Positions 17,005-26,047 of a stretch of DNA of 64,000 nt are shown here, piece by piece (position 1 is the stretch's first letter; each line of letters begins with the position of its first letter). The translations under genes and the position numbers were made by a program. Source of the stretch: Bacteroidales bacterium (lineage in GTDB: Bacteria > Bacteroidota > Bacteroidia > Bacteroidales > FEN-979); NCBI GenBank assembly GCA_023231005.1, contig JALNWG010000001.1, positions 124,001 to 188,000 of the forward strand, in the 5' to 3' direction. The notes under the pieces are model-generated. The model saw only the letters and a program-made list of their open reading frames with translations, did not search any database and had not been told where the DNA came from.

Positions 17005-18161
17005 TTTTCGTCGGGAAATTTATCGGGTTTTGAAAAAGCAGGGTTTGTTGTAAAACTGCTATCTGTAAGAGAAAGCAAGAAAGCCTTCAGATCTGCAATT
17101 TGAAAAGGGGTTAATCGGATTCCATGGGTCCCTATATGGTGCATCAGGGGACTGATGTATGGGGACCCGACCAGTCCGGTATTGTAAAAATCAAGAACCT
17201 GGTCGAGGGAAGTAAACCTTCCGTCGTGCATATAAGGAGCAGTAAAAACTAAGTTCCGTAAAGTTGGAGCCTTATAAGCCCCGATATCCTGCAAATTGCC
17301 GGTAATAGAACTCCGGTCGTTGGGATCGGAAAATACCGAATCCAATCCGTTGTTATAAAAAAGGTTGGTGGTAAACAGGGGATTCGCTTCTCCCCCATGA
17401 CAGTGGAAACAATCGCCTCCCTGTTCTGTCATAAACAGCACATATCCCTTTCGTTCCGAATTGGTCAAAGAGATTTCGCCCCTAAGATAGCGGTCGAATT
17501 TTGAATTGGCGGAGATCAGGGTACGAACAAACTGGGCAATGGCCCTTCCCATATTTTTCATAGTCACAACCTTAGTTCCAAATGCTCTTTGAAAAAGCTC
17601 CGGATATCCCGGAATATTTTGGAATAAAGCCTTCACGCGGTTGGTGTCTCCCTTCATCTCATGAGGAGCCATGATCGACATCCATGTAAGATCTTCCAGA
17701 AGTTGGAACCGTTTATCCGGATTTTCAATGGATACTTTCCCATTCCACAGGTAACCATGGGTACTCCAAACCAGATTGATCATAGGAAGCATAAAATGCG
17801 GAGTATAAATACCGGTCAACCCAAACGGATGTCCTCCTGAAAATCGCGGATGGTCAATTCCACACTCAAAGGAACGAGATTGTAAATGACATGTTGCACA
17901 ACTCATCATGGAATCCTGGATCGTTCGTCCCGACAATCTTCCATCGTAAAAAAGAAAGCGACCCAGGGTGATTCCTTCCACCGTCATTAGATTATCGGAT
18001 GGGATATGCAGATCCGTTGGAAAATACCTGGGGACATGGATGGTGTAGGGAGTAGCAATGGGTAATTCAGAAGCGTTCTCCCCTTTTTTACAAGAAATCA
18101 GAAATATCAGGAGTATCCCTAACATGATCCGACCAGCCCTATTTTTTAAAAATATTATCAC
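17001..18161 (-). CDS. Di-heme cytochrome c peroxidase-like lipoprotein (MauG/CcpA family)
   Basis: The 386-residue protein has an N-terminal hydrophobic segment ending in FLISC, a good lipobox. Two c-type heme motifs are present: CATCH (N-terminal heme) and CFHCH (C-terminal heme), with the family segments GRFLFYDGRLS, APTLRNLVFTAPYMHDGRF and FLLSLTD. Family members reduce hydrogen peroxide with electrons from small cytochromes or modify protein residues (MauG-like). The start is GTG at 18161 with a GTGA overlap to ung; an ATG at 18125 would still keep a short signal. Its place between ung and ispE, with 4-base overlaps on both sides, is unusual. Confidence 0.9.
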   Translation of the reverse strand: MIIFLKNRAGRIMLGILLIFLISCKKGENASELPIATPYTIHVPRYFPTDLHIPSDNLMTVEGITLGRFLFYDGRLSGRTIQDSMMSCATCHLQSRSFECGIDHPRFSGGHPFGLTGIYTPHFMLPMINLVWSTHGYLWNGKVSIENPDKRFQLLEDLTWMSIMAPHEMKGDTNRVKALFQNIPGYPELFQRAFGTKVVTMKNMGRAIAQFVRTLISANSKFDRYLRGEISLTNSERKGYVLFMTEQGGDCFHCHGGEANPLFTTNLFYNNGLDSVFSDPNDRSSITGNLQDIGAYKAPTLRNLVFTAPYMHDGRFTSLDQVLDFYNTGLVGSPYISPLMHHIGTHGIRLTPFQIADLKAFLLSLTDSSFTTNPAFSKPDKFPDEK

Positions 18162-18838
18162 ACTATATTCCAGTTGATCTCGCTTTCTCCTTGTTGTTTC
18201 AATAATTGATTGATTTTGGAAAAATGCTTACATCCAAAAAAACCTCGATTGGCAGATAAAGGGGAAGGATGAACGGTTGTAAGAACAGTATGTTTCCCCG
18301 TATCAATCAGATTTCGTTTTGCCTGAGCGTAATTTCCCCAAAGGACAAAAATCAATCCTTTCCGTTGGTCCGATAATTTGCGTATGGCCACATCGGTAAA
18401 AGTTTCCCATCCACGGTTTTGATGAGAACCTGCCTGATTTTCGCGTACGGTTAGGGTTGCGTTTAACAGCAACACTCCCTGATCTGCCCAGGAAGTCAGG
18501 TCCCCATGTTTGGAAATCGGGATTCCAAGGTCATTTTCTAATTCCTTAAATATGTTGATCAGGGATGGTGGTTTAGCTACCCCCCGCGGAACAGAAAAGC
18601 AGAGTCCGTGAGCCTGAGAAAATCCATGGTAAGGATCTTGCCCTAACAGCACCACCTTGACACGTTGAAAAGGAGTTCTGTTAAATGCATTGAAAATCAA
18701 ACTTCCGGGAGGAAAAACACGGTATTTTTTTCTTTCTTCTATCAAAAACTTTTTCAGATCGGAAAAATATGGTTTATCAAATTCTTCCTGAAGCGCATGT
18801 AGCCAGCTTTCTTCAATTACAGGGACTATTTTCTCCAT
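18158..18838 (-). CDS. ung: Uracil-DNA glycosylase
   Basis: Family 1 UDG, 226 residues from the ATG at 18838. Motifs are GQDPYHG (catalytic Asp), GLCFSVP, LLLNATLTV and HPSPLSA (catalytic His and minor-groove loop). It excises uracil from DNA in base excision repair. An upstream in-frame ATG at 18877 would add 13 residues (MCKVINERKFITV) that do not resemble UDG N-termini, so the start at MEKIVPVIEESW is preferred. No TAnnTTTG box was found directly upstream on this strand. It leads the ung-peroxidase-ispE unit. Confidence 0.95.
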   Translation of the reverse strand: MEKIVPVIEESWLHALQEEFDKPYFSDLKKFLIEERKKYRVFPPGSLIFNAFNRTPFQRVKVVLLGQDPYHGFSQAHGLCFSVPRGVAKPPSLINIFKELENDLGIPISKHGDLTSWADQGVLLLNATLTVRENQAGSHQNRGWETFTDVAIRKLSDQRKGLIFVLWGNYAQAKRNLIDTGKHTVLTTVHPSPLSANRGFFGCKHFSKINQLLKQQGESEINWNIV

Positions 18839-18915
18839 AACAGTTATAAACTTTCTCTCGTTGATAACTTTACACAATAAAACGAGATTTTTTTAGTTCT
18901 CAATTTGAGAAACAG

Positions 18916-18923
18916 TATCTTTG
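18916..18923 (+). promoter_or_regulatory. -7 box (TATCTTTG) for small lipoprotein gene
   Basis: A perfect TAnnTTTG match 35 bases upstream of the ATG at 18959. At the -33 distance there is only TTTAG-like sequence. It supports the reality of the small gene. Confidence 0.5.
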
Positions 18924-18958
18924 TAACAAATTTGTATTAAAATCTGGAATCATTCAAC

Positions 18959-19081
18959 ATGAAAAAGATCATTTATCTCGTCCTCACTGTCATCGTTCTG
19001 GGTATCATCACTTCTTGTGCTTCTAATCAGCGATGTGCAGCTTATGGTGAAAAGCAAAGATACCAAATAGAACGTCATTGA
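18959..19081 (+). CDS. Small predicted lipoprotein, 40 residues
   Basis: The frame encodes MKKIIYLVLTVIVLGIITSC followed by a 20-residue tail ending in a basic GEKQRYQIERH segment. The N-terminus is a textbook lipoprotein signal with lipobox ITSC, so the mature peptide would be only about 21 residues beginning Cys-Ala-Ser, with a second Cys in QRCAAYGE. A TATCTTTG box lies 35 bases upstream. Tiny lipoproteins with a Cys-x-AY motif occur widely in Bacteroidota as far as I recall, without known function. It lies between the divergent ung operon and an outer-membrane protein gene on the same strand. Confidence comes from the signal, promoter and position; homology could not be tested. Confidence 0.7.
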   Translation: MKKIIYLVLTVIVLGIITSCASNQRCAAYGEKQRYQIERH

Positions 19082-19108
19082 AATTCCATCCATTTATTTT
19101 TTCTTTCG

Positions 19109-19116
19109 TAATTTTG
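19109..19116 (+). promoter_or_regulatory. -7 box (TAATTTTG) for outer-membrane protein gene
   Basis: A perfect TAnnTTTG match 20 bases before the ATG at 19137. The -33 region lacks TTTG. It would give a leader of roughly 15 bases. Confidence 0.42.
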
Positions 19117-19136
19117 TTTTTGTAGAATTTTTTCCA

Positions 19137-19904
19137 ATGCGAAGGATTTTCCTGAGTCTGATTTTACTTTTACTGACTGCAGGGGGTTTTACTGTTCAAG
19201 CTCAATTGGAAGCTGAAACAGATACCACTCCGGATAATGTATTGTTGGAAAAACAATGGAGTTTGGGAGCGATGATTCACACCAACGGATGGGGATTAAA
19301 ATTTCACAGTGGACATAACATCACAGCGTTACGTCAATTTATGTGGGAAATCGAATTTTCCACTTACAAATCGACCAAAGAAGTAAAGACAATCAACCCC
19401 TATTTTTCCGATTCTCGTTCTTATATTTATGGGAAACTGAATTATCTCTATTTTTTGCGTGGTGGAGTTGGTCAACAACACATTTTGAACCGTAAACCAT
19501 ATTGGGGAGGAGTTCAAGTGAGTTGGTTGTATTATGGTGGTTTTTCTTTGGGTCTAACCAAACCTGTTTACCTCTATATCATTCATTTCAAAAGTGGATA
19601 TAGCGATTATGAAGTAAAAGAGGAACGCTATGACCCGGAGATCCATTTTGTGGATAACATTTATGGAAGAGGATCTTTTTTAACTGGGATTCTAAACCTT
19701 GGATTTTATCCAGGCGCTTATGTGAAAACCGGGTTTGATTTCGAGTTTGGAGTTAAAAATAAGCGGATTAGTTCTCTGGAAATTGGCGGAATCCTCGATT
19801 TTTCTCCTATTCCGATTCCCATTATGGCGTATGCTCCGAAACAGAATTTTTTTCTGACTCTTTACGTGAGCGTTATGTTTGGCAAGCGATATAATAATTA
19901 TTAG
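19137..19904 (+). CDS. Hypothetical outer-membrane beta-barrel protein
   Basis: The 255-residue protein has a clear signal peptide (MRRIFLSLILLLLTAGG, cleavage near VQAQ). The mature part alternates hydrophobic and polar residues in strands rich in Tyr, Phe and Gly (SLGAMIHTNGWGLKF, KLNYLYFLRGGVG, YGGFSLGLTKPVYLY) and ends in LTLYVSVMFGKRYNNY, consistent with a small 8-12 stranded barrel. No known family name is recognised. It is transcribed after the small lipoprotein and converges on birA with a 5-base gap. Function unknown. Confidence 0.78.
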   Translation: MRRIFLSLILLLLTAGGFTVQAQLEAETDTTPDNVLLEKQWSLGAMIHTNGWGLKFHSGHNITALRQFMWEIEFSTYKSTKEVKTINPYFSDSRSYIYGKLNYLYFLRGGVGQQHILNRKPYWGGVQVSWLYYGGFSLGLTKPVYLYIIHFKSGYSDYEVKEERYDPEIHFVDNIYGRGSFLTGILNLGFYPGAYVKTGFDFEFGVKNKRISSLEIGGILDFSPIPIPIMAYAPKQNFFLTLYVSVMFGKRYNNY

Positions 19905-19909
19905 GGACT

Positions 19910-20695
19910 TCAGAGAATATATTCGATTTCTTTGTGATGATACGAAATAGTGTCTCCTTGAGGATGCTTGACCATCAATCGGCCAAAATCATCTACACCA
20001 GTAATCATCCCTTTTATTGTTTTCTTCTCCCTGGTATAATCCCTCCATTCCTCCACACCTAAAAGATGGTGATGGTAATCGTCGTTTAATTGTTCGATCT
20101 TCAGGTTTTTAAGCGACATATATCGCAAATCCATATATTGGCATACTTTAACAAGGGCTTCCTTCAGCCCTATTTCCCGGCGCATGACCTGAATCAGGGA
20201 GATTGCGTTGGAAAGATTGTGAACAAAATGGGTCTGGTTAATATTGATACCGATTCCGATGAAAGCAGTGTCGAAAACCAAACCCATAACCTTTGTCTCA
20301 ATAAGAATACCGGCCATTTTTAAATCACCGTATAAGATATCGTTGGGCCATTTGATTTTACATTTGAGGTTGGCAGTTTGATTTCCGGGAACCAACCGGG
20401 GATTGCATTCCGGGGAAATAGAAGCCTGGATAAAATCAAGGATTCCCAACGATATCGCTTTATTTAATAAAAACTGACATTGGGGTTCCAGAAAGTGAGG
20501 CTTCAAGACAACGGTAAAGGTTAGGTTTTTCCCGGGCTCGCTTTGCCAAACATGATCTTGTTGTCCCCGGCCTGCATATTGTTCTCTGGCCCAGATCACA
20601 GTGCCATCTTCCAATGGTTGTTTCGCGTCAATCTGTTGGGCATAGGTATTGGTCGAGTCAATGCGGGTAATTTCGAAAATTCTCTTACCAATCAT
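19910..20695 (-). CDS. birA: Biotin--[acetyl-CoA-carboxylase] ligase
   Basis: The 261-residue protein is the short, monofunctional form without the N-terminal DNA-binding domain. It has the biotinyl-AMP loop (GRGQQDHVWQSEPGKNL), the catalytic Lys in KIKWPNDILY, and KMAGILIET, with a small C-terminal SH3-like domain. It activates biotin with ATP and attaches it to the biotin carrier domain of carboxylases. It stands alone on the minus strand, with radC divergent from it across 120 bases. Because it lacks the HTH it cannot act as a biotin repressor. Confidence 0.94.
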   Translation of the reverse strand: MIGKRIFEITRIDSTNTYAQQIDAKQPLEDGTVIWAREQYAGRGQQDHVWQSEPGKNLTFTVVLKPHFLEPQCQFLLNKAISLGILDFIQASISPECNPRLVPGNQTANLKCKIKWPNDILYGDLKMAGILIETKVMGLVFDTAFIGIGININQTHFVHNLSNAISLIQVMRREIGLKEALVKVCQYMDLRYMSLKNLKIEQLNDDYHHHLLGVEEWRDYTREKKTIKGMITGVDDFGRLMVKHPQGDTISYHHKEIEYIL

Positions 20696-20815
20696 TCCAA
20701 GTGTTTTTTAATTAAACGGCAAAGTCCCCTATTTAGTGCGGTTTTCAATTAATTTTAAAAAAGTGATCCCCCTTGTATTACCTTTTTCCTGTTTTTCCGA
20801 TTAAGTGAGAAAACC

Positions 20816-21514
20816 ATGGAAACATATTCTAACCACACCCCGATCCGACATTGGGCTGAAGACGACCGCCCCCGCGAAAAACTACTCCTGAAAGGCCGGC
20901 ACTCATTAAGTGATGCCGAGCTCCTGGCTATTTTAATCGGTTCAGGGATCCGTAATGAATCCGCCCTGGATCTGGCAAAAAGCATTTTTCAGCGGGCTCA
21001 GGAAAATCTTACAGAACTTGCCAAAATGAGTTTTAATGATCTGACTCGGATTCGGGGAATCGGAAAAGCCCGGGCCATTATCATTTTAGCAGCTCTTGAA
21101 CTGGGTCGCCGGAGGAATGAAGCTACCTCCCTAACCCGTGAAGTGATTCATTCGAGTAAAGAAGCGTTCGAAATTTTTAAAAACACCATCGGTGATTGTC
21201 CCTATGAAGCATTCTGGATCATTCTGCTTAATCGTGCTAACCGAATCCTGCAGAAATGCAACATCTCTGAGGGAGGAATTTCAGGAACGGTGGTTGATCC
21301 GAAAAAGATTTTTAAAATTGCACTCGATAACCATGCTTCTTCGATCATTCTGGGACACAATCACCCTTCCGGTACAATCCAACCCAGCGAAGCCGACTCA
21401 ATTATTACTAAAAAGATTTCAGCCGCCGGAAGAATGTTGGACGTTGCCGTAATCGACCACATCATTGTAGGGGAAGATGGATATTACAGCTTTGCAGACG
21501 ATGGAACCCTTTAA
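20816..21514 (+). CDS. radC: RadC family JAB/MPN protein
   Basis: The 232-residue protein has the UPF0758 N-terminal helix-hairpin-helix region (PREKLLLKGRHSLSDAELLA, then ..IRGIGKARA) and a C-terminal JAB domain with the metalloprotease-type motif GHNHPSGTIQPSEAD (H-x-H-x7-S-x2-D). Historically called DNA repair protein RadC, its true activity is unsettled. It converges on the polysaccharide deacetylase gene, overlapping it by 4 bases. A near-match -7 box (TACCTTTT at 20779) lies 29 bases upstream. Confidence 0.93.
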   Translation: METYSNHTPIRHWAEDDRPREKLLLKGRHSLSDAELLAILIGSGIRNESALDLAKSIFQRAQENLTELAKMSFNDLTRIRGIGKARAIIILAALELGRRRNEATSLTREVIHSSKEAFEIFKNTIGDCPYEAFWIILLNRANRILQKCNISEGGISGTVVDPKKIFKIALDNHASSIILGHNHPSGTIQPSEADSIITKKISAAGRMLDVAVIDHIIVGEDGYYSFADDGTL

Positions 21515-22128
21515 TCGGGAATAGTAGTAAAAGAGTACCCCAGCTCATAAAAATGTTCTAGAAACCGGGGAAGCGCATACCTCATTTTTTCCAAAGCTTT
21601 CAGGCTGTCGTGGAATACAACAATAGAACCACTTTTTGTATTCCGGATAGTCAGGTCCAGACATTCTTCAGGACTTGTATTTCTGTTAAAATCATTGGTA
21701 AGTACCGACCATAAGACAAACCGGAATTTTTTCCTGAGCAGTAAATACTGGGTGGGTGTAAATCGTCCATAAGGTGGACGAAACAAATGGGTAGAAAAGA
21801 ACTCATCACAATGGGTTACATCCTCCAAGTATGCTCCCGGTGGGGTTTGCCAACCATTGAGATGATGGAAAGTATGATTTCCGATTGAATGACCTTCCGC
21901 GATTAAGTTATCGAATAACTGTGGGTATTTTCTAACATTGTCCCCCACCAGAAAAAACGTAGCTTTGGCTTCATACTTCCTTAAAATCTCAAGGGTTATC
22001 GGAGTAACTTCCGGAACGGGACCATCATCAAAAGTCAGATAGATAACCTTTTCCTTCTTTGGAAAATCACAAACCAGATAATCGGAATTGAACCACCGGA
22101 AAAAAAAAGGTGACCGGACAGTTTTCAT
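21511..22128 (-). CDS. Polysaccharide deacetylase (NodB/CE4 family)
   Basis: The 205-residue protein is essentially one NodB homology domain: motif 1 TFDDGP (Asp-Asp), motif 2 GNHTFHH (metal His pair), motif 3 RPPYGR and a late LWSVLTNDFN segment. CE4 enzymes remove acetyl groups from peptidoglycan or other amino sugars. No signal peptide is visible, so it may act in the cytoplasm on a precursor, or leave by an unseen route. It begins 5 bases after the DUF2723 gene ends on the same strand, so the two are likely co-transcribed. Confidence 0.92.
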   Translation of the reverse strand: MKTVRSPFFFRWFNSDYLVCDFPKKEKVIYLTFDDGPVPEVTPITLEILRKYEAKATFFLVGDNVRKYPQLFDNLIAEGHSIGNHTFHHLNGWQTPPGAYLEDVTHCDEFFSTHLFRPPYGRFTPTQYLLLRKKFRFVLWSVLTNDFNRNTSPEECLDLTIRNTKSGSIVVFHDSLKALEKMRYALPRFLEHFYELGYSFTTIPD

Positions 22129-22133
22129 CAGAA

Positions 22134-25100
22134 TCAGTGTTGATAAACTTTTTCAACATAGCGGTCATAGTATTTCTTCAAGGCTTTTTCCGCGGGATCA
22201 GCCAGTTTGTCCTGCTTGGCTTCCCGTGTGATTACACTCAGCCTTTGGAGGGTATACAATGACTCCTGAATGCTGTAATCCATGGCTTTCAAATCTTCGT
22301 CCGGAAAAGAAAAGTAATAGGCCAAATCATCTGTAGAATACTTCAACAACTTCTCTGCAATTTGATTGGCTTTTGACATTTCTCCGATTTGGTAATAACC
22401 TTCAACCAATGGAACAGTGAAAAAATCATATTTCACAGCCCGGTCCGGGAAAACCTCCATACACCGATCAAGTACCCGGCGGGCCGAATCTTTCTTCCCT
22501 TCCTGTATCAACGCATCCGATAGCCGGCCAAACAAGTTTCGCATGTTCATGAACATTTTGACGTTGTTGTCGTCAATATAGACACCAGGCTTGTTGGCAT
22601 TTCCCCATTTAAATTTGTTCATTACATTATCGTACATCACCGGTGTATTCACTTCGCCAATCTGGCCTTCAGGATTTTTAGCGCGGACAGGCAAAAGCCG
22701 GTATGCCATTCCTTCGAGATGAAAATATTTCTCAAGGCCGATGTATGTATCCGGGCTGGTGGTCATGACAAAATAGATGGGACGTTTCCAGTTATTGGTA
22801 GCAAGAAGATCAAGTACCATCAGGTTATTCTTTTCAATCGCCTGCCCTTTAAATTCCCACCGCAAGGTATCCAACCTTCTTGTCATATTCTCCGAAAGAT
22901 GTCCGTTTTTCAAAATATCCGGAAGATTAACCGTCACCATGAATTTTTTTGTCGGGAAATAGTCAATCATTCCAATCTGAGCGGTGTTCATTTTTAATTT
23001 ACTGTCATCCTGGACAAGAATTCCGAAAATATCCTTTAAATCGACATAGGTATCTTTCAATCCGGAATCCTCGAACACGTATGTAACATCATGATTTCCC
23101 TGCCGATACTTATCTTTGGTAAGGGAGAATGGAACCGGATCTGAATTATAGGCCTTGCGTTTCATCTGATCGATGTACCACTCGGTATTCAACAAACTAA
23201 GATTGACAACCCTTACATCCGTACGGATTCCCTCAACTTCCTGTGCATACCAGAGTGGGAAGGTATCGTTGTCGCCATTGGCAAAAAGAATTGCATTGGG
23301 GGCACATGAATTCAAGTAATTCTCTGCAATAGCAAGGGATGTGTATCGGTTCGACCGATCATGGTCGTCCCATCCCTGCTGTGCCATCAAAGTGACAACA
23401 CCCATCCCGAGAATCAGGGATAAGATTTGAGAAAAATTATGTTTCATCCATCGACCCAGCCAATCATTCACTTGAATTATCCCCAGGCCGATCCAGATGG
23501 CAAAGGCGTAGAAAGAACCGGCAAAGGAATAGTCCCTTTCGCGAGGCTGCGGAGAGTGAGAATTAAGATACAACACAATGGCTATTCCGGTCATAAAAAA
23601 CAACAAAAAGATCACCCAGGCACTTTGCTTATCTCTTCGAAGTGTAAAATAAATCCCAATCAATCCAAGGAGGAGCGGTAGAAAATAGAAACTGTTATCT
23701 CCTTTGTTTTTCGGGCCATCAGCGATTTTAGGAGGACCAAGACGCATCGTGTCAATAAAAGTCACCCCGCTTTTCCAATTTCCATCGAGTTTATTACCCA
23801 TCCCCTGAATATCATTTTGTTTTCCAACAAAATTCCACATAAAATAACGATAGTACATGTGGGTCAACTGATAATTCCAGAAGAAGGTAAGGTTTTCCGC
23901 AAAAGTAGGCACATTGCGGGTCTCCGACTGTTCACCATTCTGAATCTGTATCGGATTTCCCTTTACCTTTCCCCAACGGATATATTCAGCTTCAAACCGG
24001 GGTTCCGATTGATCCCACATACGTGGGAACAGGGTCGTAAAACGCGGATCAAAAACCGGGATGACCTTCTCCCGTTTATCTGTAATAATGTATTTTCCCG
24101 ATTTTGTATCCTTGGTATATACCGGATTCCCATTGATTCGGTCAATCACAGGGGCATTGTAATATTGCCCTTTCAGTAACGGCCAATCACCATATTGCTC
24201 CCTATTGAGATACGCAAGGAGGTACATGGCGTTTTCCGGATTATTTTCATCAATCGGGGTATCGGCATTACTACGGATAACCAACATCATGAAAGAAGAA
24301 TAGCCGATAATGATAAAGGTAAAACCCAGAATGATGGAATTCCAGATGGGTTTCCCTTTTTTTCTGGTATAATACAATCCCCAGATAATAAGGCCAATCA
24401 ACAGGACAAAATAGATGATTGTTCCTGTATTGAATGGCAGGTTGAGACTGTTTACAAAGAAAAGCTCGAATAGCCCTGCCAGTTTGATGACCCAGGGGAT
24501 AATAAGATACATGACGAAAGCCAGGATCAAAATGGAAAGAATGGTTGTAAGAACAATTCCCTTCCAGGTTGGGTTGGCTTTTTTCTTAAAATAGTAAACA
24601 AAGGTGATCGCAGGAATTGCGAGAAGATTGAGAAGATGGACCCCAATAGAAAGACCAACGAGGTAAGCGATTAAGATAAGCCAGCGAAAGGCATGTTTTT
24701 CTTCGGCATGTTCTTCCCATTTAAATATCGCCCAAACAACAATCGCAGTAAAAAAGGATGACATTGCATAAACTTCACCCTCTACGGCTGAAAACCAAAA
24801 AGAATCGGTGAAAGTATAAGCCAGGGCTCCTGTTAATCCGGCAATCATGATCATTCTCATTTTCTGGTTGGTCATTTCACCATTTCGCAAAGCGATTTTT
24901 TTAGCAATTATGGTTATGGTCCAGAACAGAAAAAGAATGGTAAAACCGCTCGCCAGGGCCGACATGGTATTGACCATCCGGGCAACCAGGGTCACATCGC
25001 CAAATGCAAAGAGGGAGAAAAAACGACCAATCAATTGGAATAACGGCGCTCCCGGAGGATGACCGACCTCCAATTTAAAGGCAGTGGCTATATATTCCCC

Positions 25101-25226
25101 ACAATCCCAAAAACTCATAGTAGGTTCTGAAGTCAGGATATAAACTGTAGATGCGATGGTAAATACAATCCACCCTAACCAGTTGTTGACTTTTTTATAG
25201 ATCTTCATAGAGGCTGGCTTTGACAC
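22134..25226 (-). CDS. DUF2723 (GT117-like) integral-membrane protein
   Basis: At 1030 residues it is a full-length DUF2723 protein. The N-terminal half has about ten membrane helices with the conserved loop SFWDCGEYIATAFKLEVGHP, which resembles the DD/DE loop of GT-C glycosyltransferases. A long soluble portion follows (about residue 560 on), ending in a helical TPR-like region. This Bacteroidota family is classed with protein O-mannosyltransferase-like enzymes (GT117); target unknown. A second Met at residue 7 (MKIYKKVNNWLG) is an alternative start. A TACCTTTG box lies at 25231-25238, just upstream of the longer start. Confidence 0.9.
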   Translation of the reverse strand: MSKPASMKIYKKVNNWLGWIVFTIASTVYILTSEPTMSFWDCGEYIATAFKLEVGHPPGAPLFQLIGRFFSLFAFGDVTLVARMVNTMSALASGFTILFLFWTITIIAKKIALRNGEMTNQKMRMIMIAGLTGALAYTFTDSFWFSAVEGEVYAMSSFFTAIVVWAIFKWEEHAEEKHAFRWLILIAYLVGLSIGVHLLNLLAIPAITFVYYFKKKANPTWKGIVLTTILSILILAFVMYLIIPWVIKLAGLFELFFVNSLNLPFNTGTIIYFVLLIGLIIWGLYYTRKKGKPIWNSIILGFTFIIIGYSSFMMLVIRSNADTPIDENNPENAMYLLAYLNREQYGDWPLLKGQYYNAPVIDRINGNPVYTKDTKSGKYIITDKREKVIPVFDPRFTTLFPRMWDQSEPRFEAEYIRWGKVKGNPIQIQNGEQSETRNVPTFAENLTFFWNYQLTHMYYRYFMWNFVGKQNDIQGMGNKLDGNWKSGVTFIDTMRLGPPKIADGPKNKGDNSFYFLPLLLGLIGIYFTLRRDKQSAWVIFLLFFMTGIAIVLYLNSHSPQPRERDYSFAGSFYAFAIWIGLGIIQVNDWLGRWMKHNFSQILSLILGMGVVTLMAQQGWDDHDRSNRYTSLAIAENYLNSCAPNAILFANGDNDTFPLWYAQEVEGIRTDVRVVNLSLLNTEWYIDQMKRKAYNSDPVPFSLTKDKYRQGNHDVTYVFEDSGLKDTYVDLKDIFGILVQDDSKLKMNTAQIGMIDYFPTKKFMVTVNLPDILKNGHLSENMTRRLDTLRWEFKGQAIEKNNLMVLDLLATNNWKRPIYFVMTTSPDTYIGLEKYFHLEGMAYRLLPVRAKNPEGQIGEVNTPVMYDNVMNKFKWGNANKPGVYIDDNNVKMFMNMRNLFGRLSDALIQEGKKDSARRVLDRCMEVFPDRAVKYDFFTVPLVEGYYQIGEMSKANQIAEKLLKYSTDDLAYYFSFPDEDLKAMDYSIQESLYTLQRLSVITREAKQDKLADPAEKALKKYYDRYVEKVYQH

Positions 25227-25230
25227 CCCG

Positions 25231-25238
25231 CAAAGGTA
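25231..25238 (-). promoter_or_regulatory. -7 box (TACCTTTG) for DUF2723 gene
   Basis: A perfect TAnnTTTG on the minus strand, 4 bases before the ATG at 25226. If used, the leader would be almost absent, which favours the second ATG (about 25208) as the true start. Confidence 0.45.
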
Positions 25239-25259
25239 GGAAAAATAGAACCATTTTTG

Positions 25260-25267
25260 TATTTTTG
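25260..25267 (+). promoter_or_regulatory. -7 box (TATTTTTG) for gpmA
   Basis: A perfect TAnnTTTG match 24 bases upstream of the gpmA ATG. With the opposite box at 25231-25238 it forms a compact divergent promoter pair in a 65-base gap. Confidence 0.48.
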
Positions 25268-25291
25268 TGCCGGTAACAAAATCAAGATCAC

Positions 25292-26038
25292 ATGAACAAA
25301 CTTGTATTGATACGCCATGGGGAAAGTACCTGGAATAAAGAAAACCGGTTCACCGGATGGACGGATGTCGATCTGTCGGAACGTGGCATCAAAGAGGCCA
25401 TGGAAGCCGGAAAACTGCTAAAGGAAGAAGGTTTTGAATTTAAAATCTCCTATACTTCCTATCTCACACGGGCCATTCGGACATTATGGCTGATATTGGA
25501 ACAAATGGATTTATTATGGATCCCGGCATATAAAACCTGGCGCCTGAATGAAAAACATTATGGCGTACTTCAAGGGTTGAACAAATCGGAAATGGCCGAA
25601 AAATACGGTGATGAACAGGTTTTGATCTGGAGAAGAAGCTACGATGTCCGTCCTCCCTCCCTTGATCTGGATGATCCGCGTCACCCCCGCTTTGATCCCC
25701 GTTACCGGGACCTTGAACCCAAGAACATTCCCGGTACAGAAGCGCTCCAAGATACCGTCAACCGGATTGTGCCCTATTGGAAAGAGGTCATTGAACCAGC
25801 TGTGTCCAAATATCACCAGGTTATTGTATCCGCTCATGGTAATAGTCTCCGGGGAATTGTGAAACATCTGAAAAAAATATCCGACCAGGATATTGTCGGC
25901 ATTAACCTCCCAACGGGTGTCCCTTATGTATTTGAATTCGATGAAAAGATGAACTTACTGAAAGATTATTTTTTGGGAGATCCTGAAGTAATTAAAAAGC
26001 TAATGGAAGAGGTGGCTAACCAAGGTAAGAAAAAATAA
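25292..26038 (+). CDS. gpmA: 2,3-bisphosphoglycerate-dependent phosphoglycerate mutase
   Basis: The 248-residue glycolytic enzyme interconverts 3- and 2-phosphoglycerate. The phospho-His is His9 in LIRHGEST. Substrate residues appear in RFTGWTDVDLSERG, GLNKSEMAEKYGD and RRSYDVRPP; the second His is in VSAHGNSLRG. Length and motifs are normal for the cofactor-dependent type. It is followed after 9 bases by a PPP-family phosphatase, so both probably share the promoter upstream of gpmA. Confidence 0.95.
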   Translation: MNKLVLIRHGESTWNKENRFTGWTDVDLSERGIKEAMEAGKLLKEEGFEFKISYTSYLTRAIRTLWLILEQMDLLWIPAYKTWRLNEKHYGVLQGLNKSEMAEKYGDEQVLIWRRSYDVRPPSLDLDDPRHPRFDPRYRDLEPKNIPGTEALQDTVNRIVPYWKEVIEPAVSKYHQVIVSAHGNSLRGIVKHLKKISDQDIVGINLPTGVPYVFEFDEKMNLLKDYFLGDPEVIKKLMEEVANQGKKK

Positions 26039-26047
26039 TTCGTAACG

